Below, in pieces: positions 33,151 to 44,840 of a stretch of DNA of 64,000 bases. The notes beneath the pieces were generated by a model. That model was not told the DNA's origin. It worked only from the letters and a program-made list of their open reading frames with translations, and made no database searches. Origin of the DNA: Sesamum alatum (taxonomy: Eukaryota; Streptophyta; Magnoliopsida; Lamiales; Pedaliaceae); contig JACGWO010000012.1 of assembly GCA_034509735.1 (NCBI GenBank), forward strand, positions 24,147,188 to 24,211,187, in the 5' to 3' direction. Made by a program: the position numbers and the translations under genes. How positions within the stretch are numbered: position 1 is the first letter of the stretch; the number at the start of each line of letters is the position of its first letter.

Positions 33151-33615
33151 TTTTTGCTTGCATCATTTTTCAAATTACATTCATCCGTTTTGATGACGGC
33201 ATAAAAAAAATACTCCTAACTTTTGTATATGCAAATTATCATAATTCTAATAGATAATAATTAAGCTCCATAAATCTCTACTAATTCTTAATATGCATAA
33301 AGGTTATTTACTAAAATCTTTCTCTCCATTGTGGAAGTTGGATACTACAAAAGTATCCTATATATGAGACAATATATATAGCGTGAGGAAGGGTGGTATT
33401 TAGTGTGATGATATGGTGATGGTAGAGACAAGCAAGGAAATGGGTAGAAAAGAGAGAGAATAGGGAAGGAGGGGCAGTTCGGATTGAGAATAAGTGTGAA
33501 AGGCACGAGACAGGCAGAAGAACAATAAATGAGGCTGTAAGAAGGTGATGAGGCTTATGATAACCCTCATCATCGTCACGTCCCTCTCCCTTCACGTCTC
33601 CCGATAACTCTCCAA

Positions 33616-33737
33616 CCCCCCCCCCCCCCACCCCCTTCTCCTCCCAGAATTCCACGCCTTCCCTTCCTTCTTTATTTTTCTTCACATTCATATTCCTTCC
33701 TCCTCTAATCAACCGCCCCCCCCCCCCCCCCCCCCCC
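33616..33737. repeat. Two poly-C tracts upstream of WOX1
   Basis: C-runs at 33616-33629 (14) and 33716-33737 (22) lie about 0.55-0.65 kb upstream of the WOX1 ATG, in a pyrimidine-rich strand. They generate the glycine-rich 161-codon minus-strand frame at 33311-33796, which is not a gene. Confidence 0.95.
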
Positions 33738-34267
33738 TCTGTAAAAAGTCCAAATACTTGTGATTTGTGACTGCCTCTTGCAACCCCCCACCCCACCCTC
33801 CTCCTTCATTTGTATAATTAACCCCAGTCAACCTCACTTTGTTTCAACTTCAACCAACACTCTATACCTTCTTTCTTGCCCTTTCTCTTTCTGTCTCCAT
33901 TTCTCTCCATCTCTTTCTCTCAAACTCTTGATGCATTCTTTGCTACATTAACTCAAAACCCTTTGAATTGTGTCATCTGTTTAGATTATCATCATCAAGA
34001 ATTCTGAGGGACTACTATTTGTGTGTATATATGTATTTTTGTTCAATAGTAGCAGTCATCATAGATTCCTTGCTCTCTTTCCCTTCTTAGAAACTTCAGT
34101 TGAAGCTATTATTTCAACCTCACAAGGCAAAAAAACACACCTTCCCACAAGGAAAAGAAGATCTTTATCTTCAACTATAAGTCTATTCTTCTCCCTTTTA
34201 CTGCAGACAAAGACTTGATCTCTCTCTTTAATATTATTCCCCTTCAAACCCTAAGTATACTTACTAG

Positions 34268-36883
34268 ATGATGTGGATGATGGGATACAATGATGGGGCA
34301 GAGTTCAATAGCATGCAAGATCCATTTTCCGGCCGGAAGCTCCGCCCCTCATGCCCAGACCAGCCACCGCCACCGCCACCACCTCCACAAACCCGCCTTG
34401 TTTAACTCGTATCCACGGCACTGATCATCTTCTTGCCTTCAACCACCATCTTGGCAAGTCATCATTCATTTCGCTGATCTATTAATTAAATGATGATGAT
34501 TCTTGGCAACTCTTTGATTAATATATGTATATATGTACATGAAAAATGAATATTTATCATGGGATTATGGTTAATTACTCGTTTCAGCAGCAATGGCGGA
34601 GCAAAACAGGAGCACACAACAGGTTGTGGTGAGTTCGCGCTGGAACCCGACTCCTGAGCAGCTTCAAACCCTCGAAGAATTGTACCGGAGAGGCACTCGA
34701 ACTCCGTCCGCCGAGCAAATCCAGCACATTACCGCACAGCTCCGGCGATACGGCAAGATTGAGGGCAAGAACGTCTTCTACTGGTTTCAGAATCACAAGG
34801 CTAGAGAACGCCAGAAACGCCGTCGCCAGCTCGAATCTCTCTCCGACGAACAACCCCATAACAATAATCACACCGAAACCGGCGAAAAGAGAGAAACATC
34901 AGGTAATTCAAACATCATCAGTTAAAACATATATAATTGCAGTTAGCAAGAATGATTTTTTACCCTCATATTAGTACATTATTGTATGTTTTCGGGTGGT
35001 AAAAATTTATGAAAGTTACAAAACCAGGAATATTTTTTCTTCTGAAATATATATATATATATATATATATCCGAATATTTTGTAATTCCAGTTATTGCTT
35101 GAGTTGTAAAGTTGATTTCTTTTTGTTTTTGTCTCTGTGTGTGTGTGTGTTTGTGTGTGTACAGGAGGAAATAGGACAGTATTTGAAGTTGAACAGACTA
35201 AGAACTGGGCATCTCCTACAAACTCTAGTACAATTGCAGAGGTTCAGTTTTTTTTGCTTTCACCTTTGTCTTTCTTCATGTTTCCGCAAGGACAGGAGCA
35301 GAAGAGACGACCCCCCGCCCCCCCCCCCCCGCCCCCCCCCCCCCCCCCCCCCCCACAACACCCCTCTCCCTTTTCTGTGACTTAGATTATGAAACAACAT
35401 CAGTCTTTTCAAAAATCTTATTGTCTTAAATTGCTTTCTTTTAATGTTTTTTCAAGATGGGATTTTGTTTCTTGAATTGGGAATTCCTTTTTTGCTAAAC
35501 CATTGATGTAGTTGGACATATATAGTAGTTTTTTTTTTACCCTCATTAATTATAAAAGAAAACTCACCACAACACAACACGTTTGATGCGCGTCCATAAT
35601 TTAAATATTAATTATACATGATTTGATCAAAATTAATTATTTTTTTGAATTTTTATGTAAAACTATTCTATCAAACTGAATCATATATACATTCAATCTT
35701 GGAGGGAGGTAGGAGGAAAGAAGGGGTGCATGGGTTATAAACCTTAAAGAAAGCAAAAGAATTAATGTCTTAGAATATTGAGGTAATGAGATGATCATAA
35801 TTAGGACATGATTACATATATATGTATTAGATTCCAGGTTAGAAAAACAAACTTTTGAAAGGGGATCAGGGGAATTAGAAGAAGCATCAAAAGCTTTGTT
35901 TGTTGGGAAATGAAAAGGGTCCAAAAGCTGCATACCTTCCTTTCTGTCGGGGCTGCTATTGTTATGAAACATTGCTAGGGTTTTTGGGCCTTGTGCTTAT
36001 TCATTACATTTTGCAAAACTCATTATATATATATATATAAATTCTTGCCTATATCAGGTTTCATCGAATCAAACTAATTATAGAGCAAGTGATATTCATC
36101 TGTGACGTGATTGGTCACTTTTCTTGAACTGTACACCAATCACACAGCAAGTATATTGCACTTGTCATATGATTAATTCAGGTTTGATCGAGGTAGTCCA
36201 TATATATATATATATGCCCACTTACACAAGTATACATCTACACTTGAAAAAGACCATTTCACCCTTCAATTTTGAAGGGCTTTCAAGAAAATCAATCAAT
36301 TTTTTCAGGGTAACGTAGGTAATTTAAATAAAATCTTGTTATTTATGTAAATTATTGTTTATGGTTTTAGGAAGGATGAATTCTGATTTGTAGCTTTTTG
36401 CATGCATTTAATTATCAGAAAACTGTATGTAAGCAAAGGGCAGCAGAGGCAGAATGTAAAGCAGATGGATGGGTACAGTTCGACGCTGCAGAATTTCCAC
36501 AGCAGAGGAGGAATGCCACGTGGCAAATAATGCGTTTGTCTTGTTCTTCATCATCATCTCCCACCAACCTAATAAACCCCTCTTCTGCCCCCTCTCCTAC
36601 TACTACTACTGCTATTACTATTCCTTCAACAGTTACAACAATGAAAAAGAAGTCGGACCAGCAAGATTTCATCAACATCTTTCTCGAACCTTACAACTCC
36701 GACAATCTTGACCACCGCGGCGGCGGCGGCGGCGGAGAGGAGGCACAAACTCTTGAGTTGTTCCCTCTTGAGAGCGGCGGTCGCCAGCACCGGCGGAATG
36801 ATGAGGAGGAGGAGGAATCGGGTGGTGGATATAGTCATGTTACTCCTCAGCAATTCTTCGAATTCCTTCCATTAAAGAACTGA
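34268..36883 (+). CDS. WOX1: WUSCHEL-related homeobox protein WOX1 (MAEWEST/STF type), apparent exon 1 frameshift
   Basis: Nuclear transcription factor of the WUS clade, which in model species promotes leaf-blade and petal outgrowth from the margin. Exons: 34268-34453, 34588-34902, 35165-35241, 36419-36883. With one missing base restored in exon 1 the protein is about 347 residues, the normal WOX1 length. It has the N-terminal MGYNDG and RKLRP motifs; a WUS-type homeodomain at about residues 79-144 (RWNPTPEQL ... [19 protein letters not shown]); VEQTKNW, a WOX1-specific motif, in exon 3; the WUS box TLELFPL; and the conserved C-terminus FFEFLPLKN. As sequenced, frame 0 of exon 1 ends at TAA 34403-34405 after 45 codons, while the rest of exon 1 continues the conserved text (PCLTRIHG ... 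NHHL) in another frame. The break maps to the C-run at 34345-34348. Intron 1 begins with GC. Intron 3 contains a 44-base C-rich tract. A start at 34593 (exon 2 ATG) would give a protein lacking the N-terminal motifs. Confidence 0.92.
35311..35354. repeat. C-rich tract in WOX1 intron 3
   Basis: 44 bases of C interrupted by two G, within intron 3 (35242-36418). The proline-rich frames that cross it (35009-35380 and 35137-35385) are not genes. Confidence 0.95.
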
Positions 36884-37153
36884 TGAAAAGTGTGCGTGCA
36901 TGCATGCATGGATTATGAATTTTCAGTTAGCTATATATCAATGTAGTGAATTAATGATATGTGATGGATGGCTTTTGTGTTTGGATTTTCTCTCTTTAGT
37001 GATGGGTTGATTTCTTCCAAGGTTTTTGTCATTTAGGGTGCGATTTTAGAAGCTGGGAATGTGGACAAGATTGTCTGAAAATTAATGCATTTGTGCTATG
37101 TTTATGGAAACTGCTCTATGTTGACAGAAGTAGACTTCTATATGGTTTCTCAG

Positions 37154-37185
<32 letters not shown>

Positions 37186-37676
37186 TCTAAATATAGAATT
37201 TGATTTGAGGGCTTCGCATTGAATGCAAAATCTGAATTAGAGATAGATGAGGAGGTCATGCATGCACCACTGTGTGTGAACATATTTATAGAATTTAAGT
37301 ACGTTTTATTATCTATATATATATATATTCCATTAATGTAAGAAGACATTAATAATCCTTTCATGCCTTCTATTTCCTCTTAAATTTTACATTGTATTGT
37401 CCTTAAAATAGTAAATTGGATTTTTTTTGTGACAAGAAATAATAATTTAGAGTTGACAATCACATTATAACTTCAACTAAGATCGAGGGTCTTTCTATCA
37501 GGAACACATTTATTTCATATTTGCAAAAGAAATTATTTTATAATGTTCCAATAGAAAATAAATTAGGGAGAGAGATATGGTAAGAGCGCATGAATTGATA
37601 CTTGGCTTGGGATTTGAACTCGTATAGCTTATTACATGATTAATTAGAGACTAAGATGATTGCATGGCTACTTAAA
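36884..37676. other. WOX1 3' flank, no gene
   Basis: This holds the WOX1 3' untranslated region and AT-rich intergenic DNA, with a (GA)n run at 37158-37185 and an (AT)n run near 37315. A tRNA-like B-box word (GGGATTTGAACTCG, minus sense) near 37610 suggests a SINE-like remnant. Confidence 0.5.
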
Positions 37677-38052
37677 CACATAAGATTAAAAGAAAAAAAC
37701 TTATTTGCGATGGATTTTAAAATAATCTGTCACAACTCAAGTTTTACAATGGGGGTTTAGAAGACCAAAGATCAATCCAAATAGAGCCTGTCGGAGAAAA
37801 TTTGTGACAGCTTGCAACGGAATATACAAACCGTCGCCACTATTTGCAATGGGCATTTATATCCATCGCATTACCCAATGTTTTGACAAACAATATGGAA
37901 TAAATGATTTGCCGGTGTTTGCGACAGAAATTTGCAAAGGTCATTGTGGCTTTCTATTGTGACAATTTGTAATAGGATTTTCGATGGTCAATCATCGCGT
38001 AAAAAAAAATAAAATTGTGACGGTATTTTGATATTCGTTTTTTTTTTAAGTG
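37677..38052. mobile_element. CACTA-type MITE
   Basis: The left end is CACATAAGATTAAAAGAAAA. The right end, reversed, is CACTTAAAAAAAAAACG. AAA is duplicated on both sides. Inner arms carry TTGCGATGGATTTT on the left and ATAGGATTTTCGATGG on the right, plus TGTGACAG and TTGCGACAG words. Length is 376 bp and it is non-coding. Confidence 0.55.
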
Positions 38053-38084
38053 AAAGTGATGAATATTATTAATTGATCGACCTC

Positions 38085-38830
38085 GGGAAACTGAGAATCG
38101 GAATTAATGTTTGCCTATTGTGTCGGTCGAGACTTGTGTGTTGTGATCAACTCACCTATATTTGTGTTATTTGATTACAATCATGTATACTGTATATTTA
38201 TAGGTGTACTTAACTCTATCCTAAGATAAGTCATAGGATCTATGCAGAGGAGCTCTTATGCCAACCGGGTCATGGGTCCACAAACCCAACCAAGTTTCCA
38301 ACATCTCCACTATTACATATTTGACTCAACCTCCACGATCCATATTATAATATTTTCTCCTGTCACATTCTTCTCTTCATACAGGAAATGAAGCATGCAA
38401 CTAAGCGAGAAAGAAATGGTGAAGAAAGTTATATTAAGTTATCATCGAACTGACGTAACCTTACACTCAACAATTTGCTATGTACCCTTTTCGTACTTAA
38501 TCAAAAATCTCTAGACCCCTTAATAAATAGAGCATGATCAACTCACTCAACTGTGTATCTATGTTTATGACTAGTTAGACATTTTTTAACATGTCACATA
38601 GGCTAGGAACGATAGAACACAAGTACATTGCTAACTTAGTTCTTTCTTGGGCTATCATATCAATCAGTTGGTATCTTTTCTAGACATGTTTTAACAGATC
38701 AAATCACACACAATCATTACATAAGAAGCTAAAGTAGCGTCAACAAACTTACACATCATGACAACCAAAATCCCAAAGAGTGCAAGGAACAATATGGGCA
38801 CATAATGTGGATCAGGTTAACCTGATGCAG
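38085..38830 (-). mobile_element. Possible Ty1/copia LTR and 3' region remnant
   Basis: On the minus strand, GTGGAGATGTTGGAAAC at about 38297-38313 looks like a copia polypurine tract followed by an LTR start (TGTTGG). A TATTTATAGGTG leader-like word lies at 38205. A related stretch with GACTTGTGTATTATGATCAACTC occurs at about 41440-41700. There is no intact domain or duplication. Confidence 0.35.
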
Positions 38831-38958
38831 CGGGAGTATAATATATGTTGGTCCATGTACATAGGTCTAACTAAAAATTTATAATTTTAGTCTTGTAAGT
38901 ATATGGTGTGGCAATTTTGGTATCCAATTTGGCAATTTGGTTATGTAATTATAAAAAA

Positions 38959-40230
38959 GGCTTAAAGGCATTTTTGGTCCTGTAACTATAGGTCATTCTC
39001 ATTTTAGTCCAGTAACTTTCTAGGATTTCAAAACAGTCCTGTAATTTTTAAATTTGCTCAATTTTGGTCCATTTTTTACCGGATTTTATCTAAACTTGCC
39101 GAAAAACGTCACCGAAATCTGACGTGGCAATTTAAATTGGGAAAAACTATTTTATTGGCTATAAAGTATTGATGTGGCATTTAGTGGCCAAATCATCTGG
39201 ATGACATGGATTTGGGAAGGAAAATTACATAAATATATTTTGTAATTTAAAAAAATAATATAATATATATTTATTATATACACAATTATATATATACATA
39301 ATATATATTATATATATAAAATGTATATGGGGTGGTGACGGCGACCGTCGCCGCGCAACACCTTGGCGATGGCGACGTTGCCCAAACTATTCTAGGCGAC
39401 GTCGCCGTAGCCAAGAAGGAAAGGGGGCGACAATGATGGGCGAATCGCCGTTGCCCTGTTTGGGCAACGGCGACTCGCCCCAGATCTGGGCGACCACGGT
39501 CGCCCAGAAAAGTCAAGGGTGTCACCGTTGCCCTAAATCTGGGCGACCGCAGTCACCCAAAGAAGAAAGGGGCGCCGCCGTCGCCCTCCCTCGGCGACAG
39601 CGATGCCCCTCTCTTCGGGAGGGCGACGGCAACGCCCCTCTCTTCTTTGGGCGACAGTCGCGGTCGCCCATGGGTTGGCGGCGACGGTCGACAACTGCCG
39701 TCTCGGAGGCAGCAGTTGTCGATCGTCGCCGCCAGTTATGTGTATGTAATATATATATATATATATATGTATTATATACTTACATATATAAAATTTAAAT
39801 ATTATATATTTATATATTTTTTTTTCAAATGCATATAATAAATATTATGTGTATTAAATGATATAATTTAAACAATTTGATATATTTTTTTATTTTATAT
39901 TTTAAATACAAATAATTATAATTTTTGTACATAATATAACTAATGCTTAATGCCACCTTGGCAACTAATGCCATGTCAGATGTTATTTTTTTAATTAAAT
40001 CCACGTAGTTGCCATGTCATATACAATTAGCCAATAAAATCGTTTTCCCCAATTTAAATTGTCACGTTAGATTCCGGTGACGTTTTCCGGCAAGTTTAGA
40101 TTAAATCCGGCAAAAAATGGACCAAAATTGAGCAAATTTAAAAGTTACAGGACTGTTTTGAAACTCTAGAAAGTTACTAGACTAAAATCAGAATGACTTA
40201 TAGTTACAGGACCAAAAATGCCTTTAAGCC
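38959..40230. mobile_element. Mutator-like foldback element with GC-rich cargo
   Basis: Inverted arms of about 203 bp each (38959-39161 and 40028-40230) begin GGCTTAAAGGCATTTTTGG on both ends and match at roughly nine positions in ten. TATAAAAAA is duplicated exactly at 38950-38958 and 40231-40239. Inside, between two (TA)n-rich zones, lies about 410 bp (39330-39740) of very GC-rich DNA built from GGCGAC / GTCGCC words in both orientations. It includes a 21-bp-stem hairpin at 39677-39733. A 121-codon frame crosses it (39433-39798) but has no known domain. The 9-bp duplication and long arms indicate a Mutator-like origin. The cargo may be captured or amplified low-complexity DNA. Confidence 0.85.
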
Positions 40231-40692
40231 TATAAAAAATGGCAATTTGAGGACAATTCTGTGCGAAAATTCAAAAATTGGTCGAAAAAGTGCATGTGTT
40301 GTGCACATGATGCGCTAATTTGGGAATTTTCAGTCAAATTGTACTCAAATTGCAATTTTTTTAATTGGAGGACCAAATGCCAAAATTGATTTCAATAGGA
40401 TCAAAATTGCAGCCACCTGTACTTATTGGAATAAAATTGCAAATTTTTTCAAATTTTTTGAGATAATTACCAATTAGAAGTCCAAACAAATTGGCTAATA
40501 ATTAGACCACAAGTTAAAACTCATATGATAGTTGAGCTTTATAAATTTCTAAGATGGATTAATCCCGAATGAACTAAGAAATTATTCCTTTATTTCATTG
40601 CCTAGTTGTACCAATACATGTTTAAATATGGCCCATTAGAAAAATAATCCACCAAATGGTGTTCAAACCCGATAGAAATGAGCTCCAAACTT

Positions 40693-40694
<2 letters not shown>

Positions 40695-40748
<54 letters not shown>
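40695..40748. repeat. (GA)n microsatellite
   Basis: An uninterrupted run of about 27 GA units. Confidence 0.97.
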
Positions 40749-40751
<3 letters not shown>

Positions 40752-40867
40752 AAATAATAGAAATGATTTGGTAACTTTAAATCACATCTTGTGATTAAGG
40801 ATATAAATTTGGTAGACTTTATTTTTGTTAAAATTTTACAGCCTATACTGTTGACATTAAATCTTTT

Positions 40868-41180
40868 TGAGAAAATTGTAATTTTAGTCTTGTAAGTATA
40901 GGAGTGATAATTTCGATTCTGCAATTAAAAAAACTGGTAATCTAGAGACAATTATGGCCAAAAATTCATAAATTGAGCAAAAAAGTGCATGTGTTATATG
41001 TATATGGCACACTATTTTGAGAATTTTCAGTCAATTTATGAATTTTCGTGCCAAAATTATCCTCAAATTGGCAATATTTTTAAATTGCATTATTAAATTG
41101 CCAAAATTGATTTCAACATAACCAAAAATTTCACCCCCTATACTTACAGAAGTAAACTTATAATTTTTACGGATCTAACT
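40868..41180. mobile_element. Inverted-repeat MITE, family E-like
   Basis: The left arm, TTGTAATTTTAGTCTTGTAAGTATAGG in pieces, pairs with the right arm CCCTATACTTACAGAAGTAAAC...ATTTTTAC. Inner words AATTCATAAATTGAGC and TCAATTTATGAATTTTCG also pair. No duplication was checked out. Confidence 0.42.
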
Positions 41181-41777
41181 CATTTAGAAGCCCCTGTCTT
41201 GATTCAATCACAAATAATTTTTTCTCTTCATCAGCAAGATCACTCACACGAATGCACATCATCTTCAAGATACCATGATCAACCTTGCTCCAATTTGCGT
41301 GCTAATCCACGAACATCCCTTGCTCACTTAATTTGGTGATTACTATCAAAACGATTCACTTATTTATACACCTCAAATTCATGGATGGTGATGTTCCAAG
41401 AAAGGCCAAATAGAGGAAGTATATAGAGAAAGAATATTTGGAGAGACTTGTGTATTATGATCAACTCATATTTGTACTTGCACTTATATTCTTTGAGCAC
41501 AATTTTGTACCCTATTTATAGGTGTAATTAATTCTATTCATAAAGGAGTCATTATCCTAACATGCGTTTCAGGAATTACAAACCTTATCTTTAAAGGAGT
41601 CTTTAACACAATCTCAAGTTGAAAGACTTCAAACTCCATATTTCAGTATGGATGCCATTTAAGTCATAATTCACAAACCCAACCTTATATCCAACCCTGT
41701 ATATATGAAAACAATATATATATATATATAAACTTGTACATGTCCTTTCCAACAACTCTATTTTCATATAAAAATAA

Positions 41778-42275
41778 GAGTTAATTACACTTAGATCCCC
41801 TTTGAAAATGTATAATTACACTTTTCCTCAAAGAAGTTTTAGAAGTACACTTACACCCCCTCCGAAAATTCTTTGTTTACACCTGAACCCCACCCGTTAG
41901 AGTTTGAACGAAAAATATTCACATCAACAAAAATAATTACATAAATTTTTAATTTTTTCCATCATTTAACATTCTCATGTATATTTTTGTACTCATAAGA
42001 GGATAAATGTAATGTATATATATGGAGTGATGCCAAGATTATTACATTTTTTCCTTATAAGTACAAAATTATTACACGAAAATATTAAATGAAAAGTAAA
42101 ATTAAAAATTTATGTAATTATTTTTGTTGATGTGAACATTTTCCATCCATACTTTAACAAATGGAGGTTAGGTGTAAACGGAGACTTTTCGGAGGGGGTA
42201 TAAGTATAATTTCAAAACTTTTTTGAGAGAAAGTATAATTATGCATTTTCAAAGGGGTCTAAGTGTAATTAACCC
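41778..42275. mobile_element. Mutator-like MITE, family F
   Basis: The ends are GAGTTAATTACACTTAGATCC and, reversed, GGGTTAATTACACTTAGACC. The arms run over 130 bp (TTTGAAAATGTATAATTACAC against TTTGAAAATGCATAATTATAC, in pieces). The flanking 9-mers TAAAAATAA and TAGAACTAA match at 7 of 9. Length is 498 bp. The centre has paired AAAATTTTTAATTTT segments. Confidence 0.7.
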
Positions 42276-43428
42276 TAGAACTAAAAACAAACTTACTTTT
42301 TACTACCCAAATTCTAAAAACACATAAATAAAAAGTTGAAAAAAGAAAAACTTGATTAGGACAGATGTTGTTGTAGAGTCATCACAAAATGACAATAGGC
42401 AAAGGTTGAGGCAGACAAAATTATATGAAGGAAACCATATTTAAAATTAGGACCACAGGGAATTCAGTGAAAACAACATGTTTGGAACTCATCGCTAATC
42501 AATCAATCAAGCATGCATATATTTATATACATATATAGAATAATATCATGATTTTATTCATTTTTCTTTTCAATTCTCAGTACACTGCGTATATATACAT
42601 GCACACAGAAAGAGCTGTTCTTTTTTGAGATTGTCGACTGATTATTTTAGACAATTTTCCAACGTTACAAAACAAAATAGTACAAACCCGTTTAATTGCA
42701 AGTTCAGAACATGTGTTATTTCATGTGGAAATTAGGTCTGGAGGACTGGTCTACCTTTATTCATGTCATAGAAATACAGTTAAAACTGTTCATGTACAGA
42801 AGTTCTAATTAAAATTTTTCTGGGAAATTGTAAAGTACTCTTTATTATTAATTAGTACTATTATTATTTTTTTCTTGAGGAAGGGTGGAATTAATACTTT
42901 TCCTTGTGTAAATTAGGGCCAATTCAATTAATATCATTGCTTATTGTGCATTGCATGAATTCATATATAATTTGCTTGGTGGAATAGATTTAAATGATTT
43001 TATAAGCTCGTACGTCTTGTAAAATATTTTTTTGAAGTTTATGAGACGTTAATTTCTTGTTTTAAAAATACAAGTTTTTGATCAATTTTTGAATAAATAC
43101 GATCGCAAAGCTTATATAAGTATTTATTGTATTTTATAAATACAATATAAAAGGATGAAATTTTCAGGAATTTTATAAAATTCTAAAATTGAGTTTGTAT
43201 CTATTTACGGAAAAAAAATATGAGTTTATAAGAGCAATACATTGATTTAATCAATACATCAATATATAATTAAGAATAATTAAATAAATTTATATATAAA
43301 AATAAGATAAATACTCACATGAAATAAATTACAATAAAGTCGCATAAAAAAAAAAAACAAATATCCGTACACATGTAATAGAATTTGAACAAACTTTTAA
43401 CAAATCTCGAACTTGTTCAACAAACTTT
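42276..43428. other. AT-rich intergenic, SINE-like remnant
   Basis: No gene seen. About 43225-43400 contains the body and weak B box (GTAATAGAATTTGAACAAAC, minus sense) of the SINE-like family described at 11640. Confidence 0.45.
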
Positions 43429-43700
43429 GGGTGAATTACAATGACATCTTTTGAGGTTTGACATAATTACGGATACCTTTTCGCTGTTTCAAAAATTGCA
43501 AATACCCCCTAAAGTTTGCAATTTTCAACCAATGGCTTGAAATGGTCCATTTTGCCTTTGATTTTTTTTAAAAAATTATAAAAAGATCAGCCGAGTCAAA
43601 TTACATTATTGTTCCTTTGAGTAAAAAGCGTGAGAAATATCTCTCTGCATATTTTTGTCCAAAAAAATTAAAAAATAATCAATTTGCATAAGGGCATTTG
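43429..43700. mobile_element. Mutator-like MITE, family A (copy 6), truncated
   Basis: The left arm GGGTGAATTACAATGACATC and the family interior run to GCATAAGGGCATTTG, where the other copies continue with GGTCAGTTCACCC. The right arm is missing. Confidence 0.6.
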
Positions 43701-43995
43701 AATTGAACTTTACTTAGAGAGAGAGGGAAAAAAAAGATTAAATTTTGACGGTAAAAATAAAAAAAAAAGATAGAAGCTAAAGGGTTCTGTTGTTGATAAA
43801 AAAAAAGCAGAGATCGGTAACTAAAAAGTGAGAGGGAGAGATGATTGAAGCAAGTAAAGTAAGCTATTTTTGTCGGGACGATCGATGGACATTGACTCCG
43901 ACCAAACGAACAACAACATTTTGGACCACATTCTACCAAAAACAGGCCCCGCCTTTTTAAATTTTTACTCACACGAAAATTGCTTGCACTACAAA

Positions 43996-44060
<65 letters not shown>
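43996..44060. repeat. (AAT)n microsatellite
   Basis: About 21 AAT units, immediately following CACTACAAAAATAATAAT at 43987. The CACTACAAAAA word is a CACTA-type terminus, so the repeat may have grown from an element end. The poly-Asn frame over it is not a gene. Confidence 0.9.
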
Positions 44061-44061
<1 letters not shown>

Positions 44062-44840
44062 TTTCTACTATATTATATATAAATGATCACGAGTCAAAAT
44101 CATGATAAATTAATACAATTAACCATAGTCAAACAAAATCAATGCGAAAATTTAATTTTTAGTTATAGTCAAATATTTGTCATGATTTTAGCTAGTTGTA
44201 ACTAATGTTTTGACTTCACTTACAGAAATAACGGGCTAATGATTGTTGAGGACGTGATTAATTTGTACTCATAGTACAAAGGTGGCACTATAAAAGAATG
44301 ATTTATAGGACTAATATTTGCAATTTGATTGAGTTATTTGCAAGTCATAAGAAATTTTCAATCAAATTGTCTGGAAAAGAATTAAAATTGCTAAAATTTT
44401 AAAATTACAACACTAAATTATAAAAATTAATTCGTGTAGGATCAAAATACCACACTCTTAAATTACAGGATTAAAATTACAATTTTTCCATGTATATAAT
44501 CAACTCCCAATTAAGGAGATAGATATTAATAGGTAGTGAGACTTGAACTAATTAACATATTTTAATTGTACAGTTTTAGGGTTTTAATTGTTGGGTTGTA
44601 TCATTGTTTTTTTTTTTTTTTTTTTTTTTTTGGATTTCAGAGCCATGATTTTCTGCACTCTGTATTAATGTATTATAATTGAAGAGGATATACATTACAA
44701 GAAAGTATAACTAATAAAGATAACATGTTTAGTGATAATATCACCAGCTAGCGGTAGATACAAGTTATAAAAATTTTGTTGTGCCATAACATAATTTTTT
44801 TAAAAAATCTAGTCGGTATATATAAGTAACAATAATTTTT

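Noticed and set aside
33311..33796. 161-codon glycine-rich open frame on the minus strand
   Set aside because: It is produced by two poly-C tracts and pyrimidine-rich DNA upstream of WOX1. It has no domain, is mostly low complexity, and its N-terminus is pure G-run translation.
35009..35385. Proline-rich frames over the C-rich tract
   Set aside because: They lie in WOX1 intron 3 and exon 3 in wrong frames. The proline runs are translated poly-C.
36415..36853. Minus-strand frames opposite WOX1 exon 4
   Set aside because: They are shadows of the conserved WOX1 coding strand, caused by Ser/Thr/Gly-rich codons.
39433..39798. 121-codon Arg/Pro-rich frame in the foldback cargo
   Set aside because: Built from GGCGAC/GTCGCC words, with equally open frames on both strands and no domain. 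Treated as repeat, not gene.
40695..40748. CRISPR-like or regulatory array
   Set aside because: A plain GA dinucleotide run with no spacers, and the genome is eukaryotic.
43870..44082. Short frame with a poly-Asn tail
   Set aside because: The Asn run is an (AAT)n microsatellite and the rest has no support.
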